A stretch of DNA of 24,264 bases from an uncultured Flavobacteriales bacterium (GTDB taxonomy: Bacteria; Bacteroidota; Bacteroidia; Flavobacteriales; Crocinitomicaceae), in assembly GCA_946478775.1 (NCBI GenBank), contig CAMLDR010000051.1, positions 1 to 24,264 on the forward strand, in the 5' to 3' direction. Positions 8,767 through 16,518 of this stretch are shown here, piece after piece. The notes beneath the pieces are model-generated. The model was not told the DNA's origin, did no database searches, and saw nothing but the letters and a program-made list of their open reading frames with translations. A program made the position numbers and the translations under genes. The first letter of the stretch is position 1, and each line of letters opens with the position of its first letter.

Positions 8767-9778
8767 TTTCCAAGCGGTATTGTTCCCATTTCCAGGCATC
8801 TAAAATAGCATCTTCAATGGTTCTTTCGGTATTCCAGTTTAAAAATTTCTTTGCTTTTGAAACATCTGCAAATAAGGCGTCCACATCTCCGGGCCTTCTG
8901 TCTCCAAACTTGTAATTCAAAGGCTTTCCGGTTATTTTCTCAAATAACTTTACCAATTCAAGTACGGAAGTTCCTTTTCCGGTTCCCAGATTAAAAACCT
9001 CGTAGATCGGGCCGAAAGTGTGTTCCAGGGCTTTGACATGTGCTTTCGCAACGTCTGTTACGTGAATGTAATCCCTCACGCAGGTTCCGTCAGGAGTATC
9101 ATAGTTATTGCCAAATATGGTCAATTCTTTTCGAATCCCGGCGGCTGTTTGGGTGATGTAAGGAAGCACGTTATTCGGAGGTCCAAGCGGTAACTCTCCT
9201 AATTTCCCGCTTTCGTGTGCACCAATCGGATTGAAGTAGCGCAAAAAGACTGGTTTCAAAGTTGTTTTTGATGCAATATCTATCAGCATTTGTTCTGCCA
9301 TCCATTTCGTCCAGCCATATGGCGAATTTGGTGTTCCAACCGGCATCGTTTCAGATAAAGCCTCCAATGCATTTTCTGCTCCGTAAACCGTACAGGAAGA
9401 AGAAAAGACAAGCTTATTTACCTCAAATTCTTCCATGCAGCTCAATAAGTTGATGAGCGAAACAAGGTTGTTATCATAATAATCCAGCGGTTTTTCAACC
9501 GATTCCGCCACCGCTTTAAACGCAGCAAAATGAATGACACCGCTAACGGAATGCTTTTTAAAAACGGATCTCAGGAATGCTTTATCGCGCACATCTCCCT
9601 GGTAGAAAACGCATTCCTTTCCGCTGATTAACTGGATCTGCCTGATAATTGACGCACTCGAATTAGAGCAATTGTCTAAAATGATCGGGGTATAACCCAG
9701 TTCAAATAACGCTACTGCAGTGTGTGAACCGATAAAACCAGTCCCGCCGGTAACGAGGATTTCTTTGTTTTCAATCAT
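8753..9778 (-). CDS. galE: UDP-glucose 4-epimerase
   Basis: 341 residues, the usual length. GalE interconverts UDP-glucose and UDP-galactose (some members also the N-acetyl forms) with bound NAD. Visible are the Rossmann motif TGGTGFIGS at 10-18, GDVRD at 61-65, the catalytic set Ser128 (FSSSCTVYG), Tyr154 and Lys158 (YGWTK), the LRYFNPIGAHESGKLGE block and TCVRDYIHVTDVA. All are typical of true GalE. It is downstream of a flippase and an FkbM methyltransferase, suggesting it supplies sugar nucleotides for a surface glycan rather than for galactose catabolism. Substrate range cannot be read from the sequence. Confidence 0.94.
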   Translation of the reverse strand: MIENKEILVTGGTGFIGSHTAVALFELGYTPIILDNCSNSSASIIRQIQLISGKECVFYQGDVRDKAFLRSVFKKHSVSGVIHFAAFKAVAESVEKPLDYYDNNLVSLINLLSCMEEFEVNKLVFSSSCTVYGAENALEALSETMPVGTPNSPYGWTKWMAEQMLIDIASKTTLKPVFLRYFNPIGAHESGKLGELPLGPPNNVLPYITQTAAGIRKELTIFGNNYDTPDGTCVRDYIHVTDVAKAHVKALEHTFGPIYEVFNLGTGKGTSVLELVKLFEKITGKPLNYKFGDRRPGDVDALFADVSKAKKFLNWNTERTIEDAILDAWKWEQYRLENEIS

Positions 9779-9784
9779 CTATTG

Positions 9785-9792
9785 TAAATATA
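9785..9792 (-). promoter_or_regulatory. Possible -7 promoter box for galE
   Basis: Minus-strand TATATTTA differs from TAnnTTTG at one base and lies six bases before the galE ATG. A TTG is found 23 nt further upstream on the same strand. The 61-nt gap to the flippase stop would allow an internal promoter, but read-through from upstream is equally possible. Confidence 0.25.
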
Positions 9793-9839
9793 ACGCAATT
9801 CCCGTTTGCGACAGTCAATCAACAGTAAAATGCGGTTTA

Positions 9840-11309
9840 TCATTCTGCAACTCCTGATCCGGAATTCTCTTCTTTATTACCGCTAAGCATTTTCAGGATC
9901 TGGACCAAATCCACGATCTTTAATCCGAAAACGAGAAGCATCCAAAGGACACACAATCCAAGTGCGTAATACAATTGGTTCCATTGGAACTTAATTTCCA
10001 GGAACATGGCAGCGATCATCAAAGAAGTCATGATCATTAATTTTAACCAGGTATTCGAAGCCAAACGGTGCTTCATGCGGTAACGCACCACCAGGTATTG
10101 TAAAACTCCCAGAGTGGACTGTGCAACCAAAGAAGCAATGGAAGCTCCGACAGCTCCTAAATAAGGAATCAGGACCACATTCAGTATGGACATAATGATC
10201 AATGACATAAAAGCAATCTGGTTCATGGTGCGGAGCGATCCGTTTGCTGTCAAAAGTGTTCCGAAAACAACTGTGAAACACATGGGAATAAACGTAATGG
10301 AATGGAAAATCCATGCGTTGTAAGAATACCAGTTCGCATCATCGTACAACTTATCGAATAAGAATTCCTTGATCCCAATTGTCATGGTGATCATCAAAAC
10401 ACCCCCGGAAAACAGGATGTTCAATGCGCTCGTCATAATACCGGTTGTAGAAGTATTGTCTTTCAGAACACGGGAAAAAACCGGCAATAAAATACTTCCG
10501 AAAAGCACGGCAAACATCCAGCACGCATCGAGTAATCTAAAACTTTGCGTATAATACGAAACCTGGAATGTTCCATCCGGATGCAATTTCTCAAGGAATA
10601 CCGCATCCAAACGGGAAGTAAGCATCATGATAATCACCAAAATAGCATACGGATAGGATTGCCTGAAAATGGCCTTGAAGAAGTCTGAATCCCAATGCAA
10701 GCGGGGCAAGGCAACAATCTTTAAATAGATGAATGTTGCAACCAACAGCGAAGCGGTAGAAGATCCCACGAAAACAATGGTAAACCACTCCAGCGTCACT
10801 GGTTCTATAAACGTGGAATAGATCAGGATACTTCCAAAGACAAAATAAACCGAACGTTCCACCACTGAAAGTACCGCATCCAATCCGAATTTCAATAAAC
10901 CTCCGGTATACGCTCTTACATAATTGACAGTAATAATGCTGATTTGGTGCATGATCAATAAACCAAGTACCCACAGCCATTCAACCGGAAATCTTAGGAT
11001 AAAAAACAGGGAAACGGTCCAGAGGATATACACCAAAACCAAAATGAGCCGGAAGGTAAACAGCCGGTTACTGTATTTGTGGATCATGTGCGGGTGCTGC
11101 GCGATCATTCTTGTCATGAAATTGGTAATCCCCATATCCAGCAGCATGGAAAACAAGAAGGTAAAATTGAGCATGGTTTGGAAAATACCGTATGAATCGA
11201 GACCCAATTCATTTTGCATTTTGATATCCACCAGGAAAATGGTAGCGGGTTTAACCAGTAAATTTAATAACAGCGTAATGCCTAATCCCCTTAAAAACAG
11301 TTTTTGCAT
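9840..11309 (-). CDS. Wzx-like polysaccharide flippase (MOP superfamily)
   Basis: 489 residues with about 12-14 hydrophobic segments. The N-terminal layout (LLNLLVKPATIFLVDIKMQNELGLDSYGIFQTML, short loops, GITNFMTRMIA) and the C-terminal half (NQIAFMSLIIMSILNVVLIPYLGAVGASIASLVAQ) are those of polysaccharide/oligosaccharide flippases, which move lipid-linked glycan units across the inner membrane. Lipid II flippase MurJ is less likely given the size and context. It starts nine bases after the FkbM-type methyltransferase stop and precedes galE by 61 nt, so the three probably form one glycan operon. The substrate is unknown. Confidence 0.88.
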   Translation of the reverse strand: MQKLFLRGLGITLLLNLLVKPATIFLVDIKMQNELGLDSYGIFQTMLNFTFLFSMLLDMGITNFMTRMIAQHPHMIHKYSNRLFTFRLILVLVYILWTVSLFFILRFPVEWLWVLGLLIMHQISIITVNYVRAYTGGLLKFGLDAVLSVVERSVYFVFGSILIYSTFIEPVTLEWFTIVFVGSSTASLLVATFIYLKIVALPRLHWDSDFFKAIFRQSYPYAILVIIMMLTSRLDAVFLEKLHPDGTFQVSYYTQSFRLLDACWMFAVLFGSILLPVFSRVLKDNTSTTGIMTSALNILFSGGVLMITMTIGIKEFLFDKLYDDANWYSYNAWIFHSITFIPMCFTVVFGTLLTANGSLRTMNQIAFMSLIIMSILNVVLIPYLGAVGASIASLVAQSTLGVLQYLVVRYRMKHRLASNTWLKLMIMTSLMIAAMFLEIKFQWNQLYYALGLCVLWMLLVFGLKIVDLVQILKMLSGNKEENSGSGVAE

Positions 11310-11318
11310 TAGCGGTAG

Positions 11319-12053
11319 TTATTCTGCGATGAAAATAAAGTTTTGTGTGTGATGTTTAGAAGAATCAAACGGAACGATCCGGTTGTCCTCGCCTACAAAA
11401 ATGGAATAACTGAACGATTTCAGATACTCAAAACATTTGGACCGGTTTTCGTTGTCCCAAAGTTCAGCGTAAATGATCGGTTTATTGGATGTAAGTATTC
11501 GGTTTGCACCTTTCAGGGCAAAATACTCGAAATTCTCAATATCAATTTTAATAGCCTGAACAGGCTGGCCGTTTAGAATATTATCCAGTTTATCCAGCTG
11601 CACATCCACTTCTTTCCCCTCGTTCCACTCGGTAATGGTTTCGTGTTTGATGTGACTCAGGCCCTGCATCACCGTTTGTCCGTTAACAGGAAGTACCATT
11701 TTCGCCGTTCCGGATTCGTCACCTAAGGCAATTTCGTGAATTTTTGTCGTTTTCAGCTTGAATTTTGCGATAATTCGTTTCAGCACACTCACGTTTGCCG
11801 GCATCGGTTCGAAAGCATGGATGGTTGTATTCGGAAGTTTATTAGCCAGGTGAACGGTCATAATTCCCAGGTTCGCACCAATGTCCAGTACGTCTCCTTT
11901 ACCGTCTTTCAGCAAAGACAAGAAGGTGAAAAAATCATTCTCCTTTTTGTCCGAACGCAATGTCTTGATTTTGTACAACGCAAAGACATACAGATAGGTA
12001 TTTAAACCCAACAATTTCTGTAAAATATATTTAACGCTGTTCTTCATTTCCAC
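11319..12053 (-). CDS. FkbM-family SAM-dependent methyltransferase
   Basis: 244 residues. The SAM-binding motif VLDIGANLG is at 55-63, followed by an acidic strand end HAFEPMP at 79-85. The family motif normally reading KIDVEGxE appears as KIDIENFE at 169-176, with Asn in place of Gly, followed by ALKGANRIL. AELWD near 196-200 closes the fold. FkbM-type enzymes usually O-methylate hydroxyls on sugars, lipids or antibiotics. Beside a flippase and galE a sugar O-methyltransferase is the natural guess, but the acceptor is not determinable. A hydrophobic N-terminal stretch at 12-28 might associate with membrane. Confidence 0.88.
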   Translation of the reverse strand: MEMKNSVKYILQKLLGLNTYLYVFALYKIKTLRSDKKENDFFTFLSLLKDGKGDVLDIGANLGIMTVHLANKLPNTTIHAFEPMPANVSVLKRIIAKFKLKTTKIHEIALGDESGTAKMVLPVNGQTVMQGLSHIKHETITEWNEGKEVDVQLDKLDNILNGQPVQAIKIDIENFEYFALKGANRILTSNKPIIYAELWDNENRSKCFEYLKSFSYSIFVGEDNRIVPFDSSKHHTQNFIFIAE

Positions 12054-12063
12054 TAAGATGCCG

Positions 12064-12071
12064 CGAAGGTA
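12064..12071 (-). promoter_or_regulatory. Possible -7 promoter box for the FkbM/flippase operon
   Basis: Minus-strand TACCTTCG is one base off TAnnTTTG, 10 bases before the ATG at 12053. No good -33 box is visible. The rest of the 12054-12207 spacer shows no other feature. Confidence 0.3.
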
Positions 12072-12207
12072 GGAAAAGTTGGAAAGAAAGGCGTCTTATT
12101 ATTCCGGAAATTTTAGATAAATGTATTGGCAATTCCTGCAAATGAAGCGGATAAAATCCATTGGACGGAAAAATCCAGGCCCTCAAACGAGCACCTGCTT
12201 TGGGCAA

Positions 12208-12852
12208 TTACTTACTGAAACACTTCCTGGAATAGGGTTTCCCCCCAATTGTTATTGTTTCAATCCCCGACTCAAAAAAGACTGTCATTTCTTTTCCTTC
12301 CTGCTCGGGATAAAAGATAATCCGGGAATTTTTCTCGTCCAGGAAACCTTCTCCCCGTTCGGGAATTTCTTCGGATCCCCCGGAAATCACCAATTGGAAT
12401 TGAAAACTGCTTTTCGGAACGATCTGAATGTATGTTCCGTCTTTACCATCCCATTGCCCCAGCAGATTGTCTGTAAAATCATTAGTCGTGAGCGTTTCAT
12501 AGGTATCCGTAAAAGATTGGCCGAGTGAATAATAGCTCAACACCAATGAATCGACCGTTTGTTTTTTGATCCGGTAATCTGTCTTCAGCACTTTTCCGCT
12601 CTTTTTCGAACGGATCTCAACGAATAAATGATCCCCTTTGGTCCACCACTTTTCTCCGGTAAATCCATCGTAATTCAATAATTTCAGTTCTCCGTTCTTA
12701 CGAAATTCAAACCCGTCGTAACCACCCAGTTTATTGTCGATCAGCCAAATTTTATAACACAGGTAATCCGGCAAAATGGATTCTTGCGTCGACTGAGCGC
12801 TGGCCGAAAGCGTGAAAAAGAAGCTGAAAACAAGTAGGAATTGACTATTCAT
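12208..12852 (-). CDS. Small secreted beta-rich protein, lipocalin/META-like, unknown function
   Basis: 214 residues from ATG 12852, where MNSQFLLVFSFFFTLSASAQ is a standard signal peptide; an in-frame ATG at 12888 would put 12 residues in front of it and is disfavoured. The mature part seems to have two related halves. The first is KIWLIDNKLGGYDGFEFRKN then WWTKGDHLFVEIRS; the second is LLGQWDGKDGTYIQIVPKS then RIIFYPEQEGKEMTVFF. Both have the Trp/Gly-start, rising beta-hairpin pattern of small lipocalin-like or META-like proteins. No lipobox and no catalytic motif are visible. It is the first gene of the long minus-strand run and may be transcribed alone, since a 154-nt gap with its own promoter candidate follows. 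Confidence 0.7.
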   Translation of the reverse strand: MNSQFLLVFSFFFTLSASAQSTQESILPDYLCYKIWLIDNKLGGYDGFEFRKNGELKLLNYDGFTGEKWWTKGDHLFVEIRSKKSGKVLKTDYRIKKQTVDSLVLSYYSLGQSFTDTYETLTTNDFTDNLLGQWDGKDGTYIQIVPKSSFQFQLVISGGSEEIPERGEGFLDEKNSRIIFYPEQEGKEMTVFFESGIETITIGGKPYSRKCFSK

Positions 12853-13004
12853 TGAAAGAGGAATTGAGCTTTTAAAAGTAACGATCAATTGCTTTGCTGT
12901 TTCATTTCTTAGGAATATTTAAGAATACGGCAGTTAATGATCGTCATCCAATTACTTACGGAGAATAATTCGTTGTTCAACTTACCGGTTTAACAGATAG
13001 TTTG

Positions 13005-13012
13005 TAACTTCG
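13005..13012 (+). promoter_or_regulatory. Possible -7 promoter box for the GT4 gene
   Basis: TAACTTCG, one base from TAnnTTTG, sits five bases before the ATG at 13018. No clear -33 box at normal spacing. The rest of the divergent spacer (12853-13004) shows no further element. Confidence 0.3.
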
Positions 13013-13017
13013 AATCC

Positions 13018-14142
13018 ATGCGCATCGGAATAAACACTCGTTTCTTACTGTCTTCCAAAATGGAAGGTTTTGGCTGGTACACTTACGAAGTAGTGAAACG
13101 CATGGTGGAAGCTCATCCGGAACATGAATTCGTATTCTTTTTTGACCGGCCGTTCGATGAAAAATTTGTCTTCGCTAAGAATGTGACTCCGGTAGTACTT
13201 TTTCCTCCTGCCCGGCATCCGGTCCTGTTCGTTTGGTGGTTTGAATATTCAATCAAACGCGCATTGCGGAAATATCAAATCGATCTTTTTTATTCACCCG
13301 ACGGATATTTGTCGCTCCGCTCCCCGGTACCGCAGGTTGGAGTGATCCACGATCTGAATTTCGAACACCACCCGGAAGACATTCCTGCAAGTCCACTGAG
13401 GTATTTGCGCAAATACTTTCCGAAATTTGCCAAAAAGGCAGATCATATCCTCACAGTTTCCGAGTATTCCAAACAGGATATTATCCAATCTTATGGCATT
13501 TCACCTTCCAAAATAACGGTTGCGTGGAATGGGGCTTCTGAGTCATTTGTTGCCCTGGACGCGAAAGAAATCAGTGAAATCCGGGCAGCAAAAACATCCG
13601 GCAGACCTTATTTTATTTTTGTGGGGGCTATTCATCCCCGAAAAAATGTGGGACGGTTAATCGAAGCATTCGGGAAATTTGCCGAAGTAAATCCGGATAT
13701 CGATTTATTGATTGTCGGTGAAAGTCTGTGGGCAAACACCGCCTCTTCCATTCCGGAAGTTTCCGAAGCATTGAAAAAACGCATTCTTTTTTCCGGTCAT
13801 GTTTCTTTAGCAGAATTAACTAAATTGATGGGCGCTGCTTTTGCCTTAACCTACATTCCTTATTTTGAAGGATTCGGTATTCCACTCGTTGAAGCTATGC
13901 GCTGCGGACTTCCGATCATTTCCGGAAATCGAACTTGTTTGCCGGAAGTAGCAGGAGAAGCTGCCATTTACGTCGACCCGTTTAACGTGGAAGAAGTTTC
14001 AAAAGCAATGATCTACCTGGCTTCAGACGAACAAAAGCAAGCGGAACTCGCTCAAAAAAGTCTGGAACGTGCGGGTTTATTTTCCTGGAATTATACTGCG
14101 GAAGCTACCTGGAACGTTCTGGAAGAAATAGTGAAGAGATGA
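13018..14142 (+). CDS. Family 4 glycosyltransferase (GT-B fold)
   Basis: 374 residues. It is a retaining nucleotide-sugar glycosyltransferase acting in the cytoplasm or at the inner membrane face. The N-terminal half has MRIGINTRFLL and a Gly-rich acceptor loop near 15-21. The C-terminal half carries FVGAIHPRKNVGRLIEAF at about 201-218, LLIVGES, and the EX7E nucleotide-sugar motif from Glu284 to Glu292 (EGFGIPLVEA). TCLPEVAGEAAIYVDP follows at 307-321. The layout matches mannosyl/rhamnosyl-type GT4 proteins. Its last four bases overlap the start of the GH114-like gene (ATGA at 14139-14142), so the two are made together. Donor and acceptor are unknown. Confidence 0.92.
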   Translation: MRIGINTRFLLSSKMEGFGWYTYEVVKRMVEAHPEHEFVFFFDRPFDEKFVFAKNVTPVVLFPPARHPVLFVWWFEYSIKRALRKYQIDLFYSPDGYLSLRSPVPQVGVIHDLNFEHHPEDIPASPLRYLRKYFPKFAKKADHILTVSEYSKQDIIQSYGISPSKITVAWNGASESFVALDAKEISEIRAAKTSGRPYFIFVGAIHPRKNVGRLIEAFGKFAEVNPDIDLLIVGESLWANTASSIPEVSEALKKRILFSGHVSLAELTKLMGAAFALTYIPYFEGFGIPLVEAMRCGLPIISGNRTCLPEVAGEAAIYVDPFNVEEVSKAMIYLASDEQKQAELAQKSLERAGLFSWNYTAEATWNVLEEIVKR

Positions 14143-15077
14143 GAAAAGGATTTTTATTCGTTTTGATTGCCTGCTGTGGATTTGCCTGCAAGGAGAAGAA
14201 AACCGTGAAAGCCGGTGTCAGAATGCAGGATTTCGTCATTTCGATCAGCAATTATGCCCGTGCTCAAGACCCGGATTTCATCCTGATTCCGCAGAACGGT
14301 GAAGAAATTCTCTTTGAAGACATTGATCCGGATAAAGGACTGAGGCCGGATCTGATCCAGGCGATCGACGGATATGGCGCGGAAGAATTATTTTTCAACG
14401 GAGTGTATGCTCCGGACAATTATCGTCTGGGAATGCTTCGGAAAGTCAACACTTCCCTGAAGGTCCTGGCAGCAGACTATTTGAACAATGATTCCGATAC
14501 AACACAGTTATTTCAGTTAGCGGATGCAGAACAGTTCATTGCTTTTCCAAGGAATAGTGCAAACTACAATTATAAATTTGTTCCAAATGTGGTGCATCAT
14601 GAAAACAGCAATGATATCCACACTCTGGCACAAGCACAAAATTACCTGTATTTTATCAGTTCAGAAGATCTTCCTGACAAAGCGGCTTTTCTTTCCGTTA
14701 TTCAGCATACCAATTTCGATGTGGTGATTATTGATGCATTTTATAACGATGCGTTGTTAACTTCAGCAGAAGTTGCCAGTTTGAAGACTAAATTAAACGG
14801 AGGAAAACGACTAGTGATCGCTTATATGAGTATCGGTTCGGCTGAAAAATACCGATACTACTGGAAAAAGGATTGGGGATTGCATCATCCGCTTTGGCTG
14901 AAGAAAAAATACGAAGGTTACGAAGAGGAGTACTGGGTGAAATTCTGGAAAGACGAATGGCAGGAAATCATTTACGGGAATGATGATTCTTACACCAAAA
15001 AATTATTGAATGCCGGTTTCGATGGGGCGTATTTGGATAATATCGAAGGGTTTTACTTTCTTTATCACAAAGATTAG
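14139..15077 (+). CDS. GH114/TM1410-like (polygalactosaminidase-type) lipoprotein with circularly permuted motif order
   Basis: 312 residues. A short leader ends in a Cys-rich stretch (ACCGFAC, Cys17 the likely lipidated residue; LIAC ends at Cys12 but would leave a very short signal). The family barrel motifs are present but rotated. First comes DFVISISNYARAQDPDFILIPQNGEEIL (31-58), then AEELFFNG (81-88), VLAADY (109-114) and AFPRNS (135-140). Only then come NYLYFIS (168-174), FDVVIIDAFYND (193-204), VIAYMSIGSAEKYRYYW (226-242), YWVKFWKDEWQEII (265-278) and finally GFDGAYLDNIEGF (293-305), near the end. In TM1410 the second group is N-terminal and the first C-terminal. Known family members act on alpha-1,4-galactosamine polymers; activity here is inferred only. 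It is coupled to the GT4 gene. Confidence 0.82.
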   Translation: MRKGFLFVLIACCGFACKEKKTVKAGVRMQDFVISISNYARAQDPDFILIPQNGEEILFEDIDPDKGLRPDLIQAIDGYGAEELFFNGVYAPDNYRLGMLRKVNTSLKVLAADYLNNDSDTTQLFQLADAEQFIAFPRNSANYNYKFVPNVVHHENSNDIHTLAQAQNYLYFISSEDLPDKAAFLSVIQHTNFDVVIIDAFYNDALLTSAEVASLKTKLNGGKRLVIAYMSIGSAEKYRYYWKKDWGLHHPLWLKKKYEGYEEEYWVKFWKDEWQEIIYGNDDSYTKKLLNAGFDGAYLDNIEGFYFLYHKD

Positions 15078-15159
15078 AAATTAGTTGCAGGTACGCAATT
15101 AATCGGGATATATGTATTATTCGCACCCAACCTTGTATAGGATACAAAAACAATTATTT

Positions 15160-15317
15160 ACCGCAAATACGCAAATGTTTGAGGCGCTTACCAGTCGCCT
15201 CCGTATCGTATAAATAGTATTAATCAATGCTTATTTGGTTCAAAAGCGAGTGCGGTGCGCCTATGCTGAAGCTTCAGCGTAAGCATTAGCCGAGCCAATA
15301 ATTTGTGTATTTGTGGT
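15160..15317. repeat. Structured 158-bp non-coding element with inverted ends (MITE/REP-like)
   Basis: The left end ACCGCAAATACGCAAAT (15160-15176) and the right end ATTTGTGTATTTGTGGT (15301-15317) are inverted copies matching at 15 of 17 bases. Inside are GAGGCG...CGCCTC (15181-15186 / 15196-15201), AATGCTTA...TAAGCATT (15226-15233 / 15280-15287) and a perfect 14-bp palindrome GCTGAAGCTTCAGC (15265-15278). There is no ORF of note. It fills most of the 292-bp gap between two convergent genes and may act as a bidirectional terminator or be a mobile repeat; multiple genomic copies would be expected in the second case. Confidence 0.55.
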
Positions 15318-15369
15318 GAAAAATTAAGTCTGGGTGTCAATTGTGATTAATCCCCAATTAATCGCGTGC

Positions 15370-16518
15370 CTACTTGTTCATTTTCTGTAATACCTTTTGT
15401 TTCTTCCGTTCAAAATATGCCTCCAGCGTACGTTTTGACAATACACAAACTCCAATGATCAATGGAATGGAAACTCCGTAGTAGAATAATGTTTCCAGAA
15501 ATACTCCGGAGCCCGCAACAAAACCTTTCAGCAGCTCAATCACCTGGGAAAGGATCAATAAATGGAACATATAAATTCCGTAAGAGATTTCTCCCAAGTA
15601 GGAGAAAACACGATTTTCCAAGGTAAACAGGTTCTTGTCAACCACAGAAACTCCAATGATCAGGTACAGGAATAATGCATTCGGAACGATTGCCGAAACG
15701 ATGGGATTTTCAAAGAAGAAATGCCAAATCTGAACGTGGATATTCGCCCCGAAAATAATAAACACGAGGATTAACGAATACAAAACAATTTGTGCCGGAA
15801 TGCTGTAAATAAAAGACGCATTGATCTGTTTTCCATAATTGAAAACCCCGTAAGCACCCAAACCTCCGATCGCCATTGCTTCGAACTGGTGAATGCGGAT
15901 CAGGTAGCTCAAAACTCCGGGAAGCTGCCAAAAGGTGTTGATACTGATTAAGAGCAATTTGAAGGCAATCATTCCCAAAAGCAGTTTGAGAACGTGTTTC
16001 TTCAACCATTTAAACAGCGGTGCCCAGATCAGGTAGAACACTTCCTCCACTCCAATCGACCAAAGCGGTTCCAATAAGTTACTTCCGAAGAAATAATTAA
16101 CCATTCCCGGAACGAAGAACACAAAGTAATACCAGGTTTCACCAATGGTGTAAGGCATTTCGTAGGGAATATGGAACCATTCAATGAAATACGGCTGAAT
16201 AATTGCACCAATAATGACCATGAGAAAATACAAGGGCCAAATCCGGAAAATTCGTTTGATATAAAATTGCCTGATGGAAATATCGTTCTTTACTTCCCGT
16301 TCTTTCAGCAACAGGTAAGTAATCAGGAAACCGCTCAATACAAAGAAGAAACTTACTGCGTGTGCACCATTCTGAAACAATCCGAAGTCTCTGAAATGAT
16401 GGGGCAATTCGTGATCTTTCCGCAAAGATTCCGCGTGATGCAGGACCACCAAAAAGGCCGCAACAAAACGCAGGGTATTTAAACCCTTGAAGTGAGAAAT
16501 CGTTTTGTAATCCCTCAT
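15370..16518 (-). CDS. Acyltransferase family 3 membrane protein (OafA-like)
   Basis: 382 residues with about ten membrane segments. Family features are visible: NTLRFVAAFLVVLHHAE near 14-30 with the conserved His in the first helix, FFFVLSGFLITYLLLKE near 56-72, then FYIKRIFRIWPLYFLM, WSIGVEEVFYLIWAP and GEISYGIYMFHLLIL near the C terminus. Such proteins transfer acyl groups from the cytoplasmic side onto surface glycans such as O-antigen or exopolysaccharide. The start overlaps the stop of the TerB/LETM1-like gene by four bases, so expression is coupled. A structured repeat element follows its stop. The acyl acceptor is unknown. Confidence 0.92.
   Translation of the reverse strand: MRDYKTISHFKGLNTLRFVAAFLVVLHHAESLRKDHELPHHFRDFGLFQNGAHAVSFFFVLSGFLITYLLLKEREVKNDISIRQFYIKRIFRIWPLYFLMVIIGAIIQPYFIEWFHIPYEMPYTIGETWYYFVFFVPGMVNYFFGSNLLEPLWSIGVEEVFYLIWAPLFKWLKKHVLKLLLGMIAFKLLLISINTFWQLPGVLSYLIRIHQFEAMAIGGLGAYGVFNYGKQINASFIYSIPAQIVLYSLILVFIIFGANIHVQIWHFFFENPIVSAIVPNALFLYLIIGVSVVDKNLFTLENRVFSYLGEISYGIYMFHLLILSQVIELLKGFVAGSGVFLETLFYYGVSIPLIIGVCVLSKRTLEAYFERKKQKVLQKMNK

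Noticed and set aside
8767..8799. Earlier ATG for the outer-membrane protein gene downstream of galE
   Set aside because: It would put 11 polar residues before a clean signal peptide, deeper inside galE; 8766 is the better start.
12853..12888. Earlier ATG for the small secreted protein
   Set aside because: It adds 12 residues ahead of a normal signal peptide; 12852 preferred.
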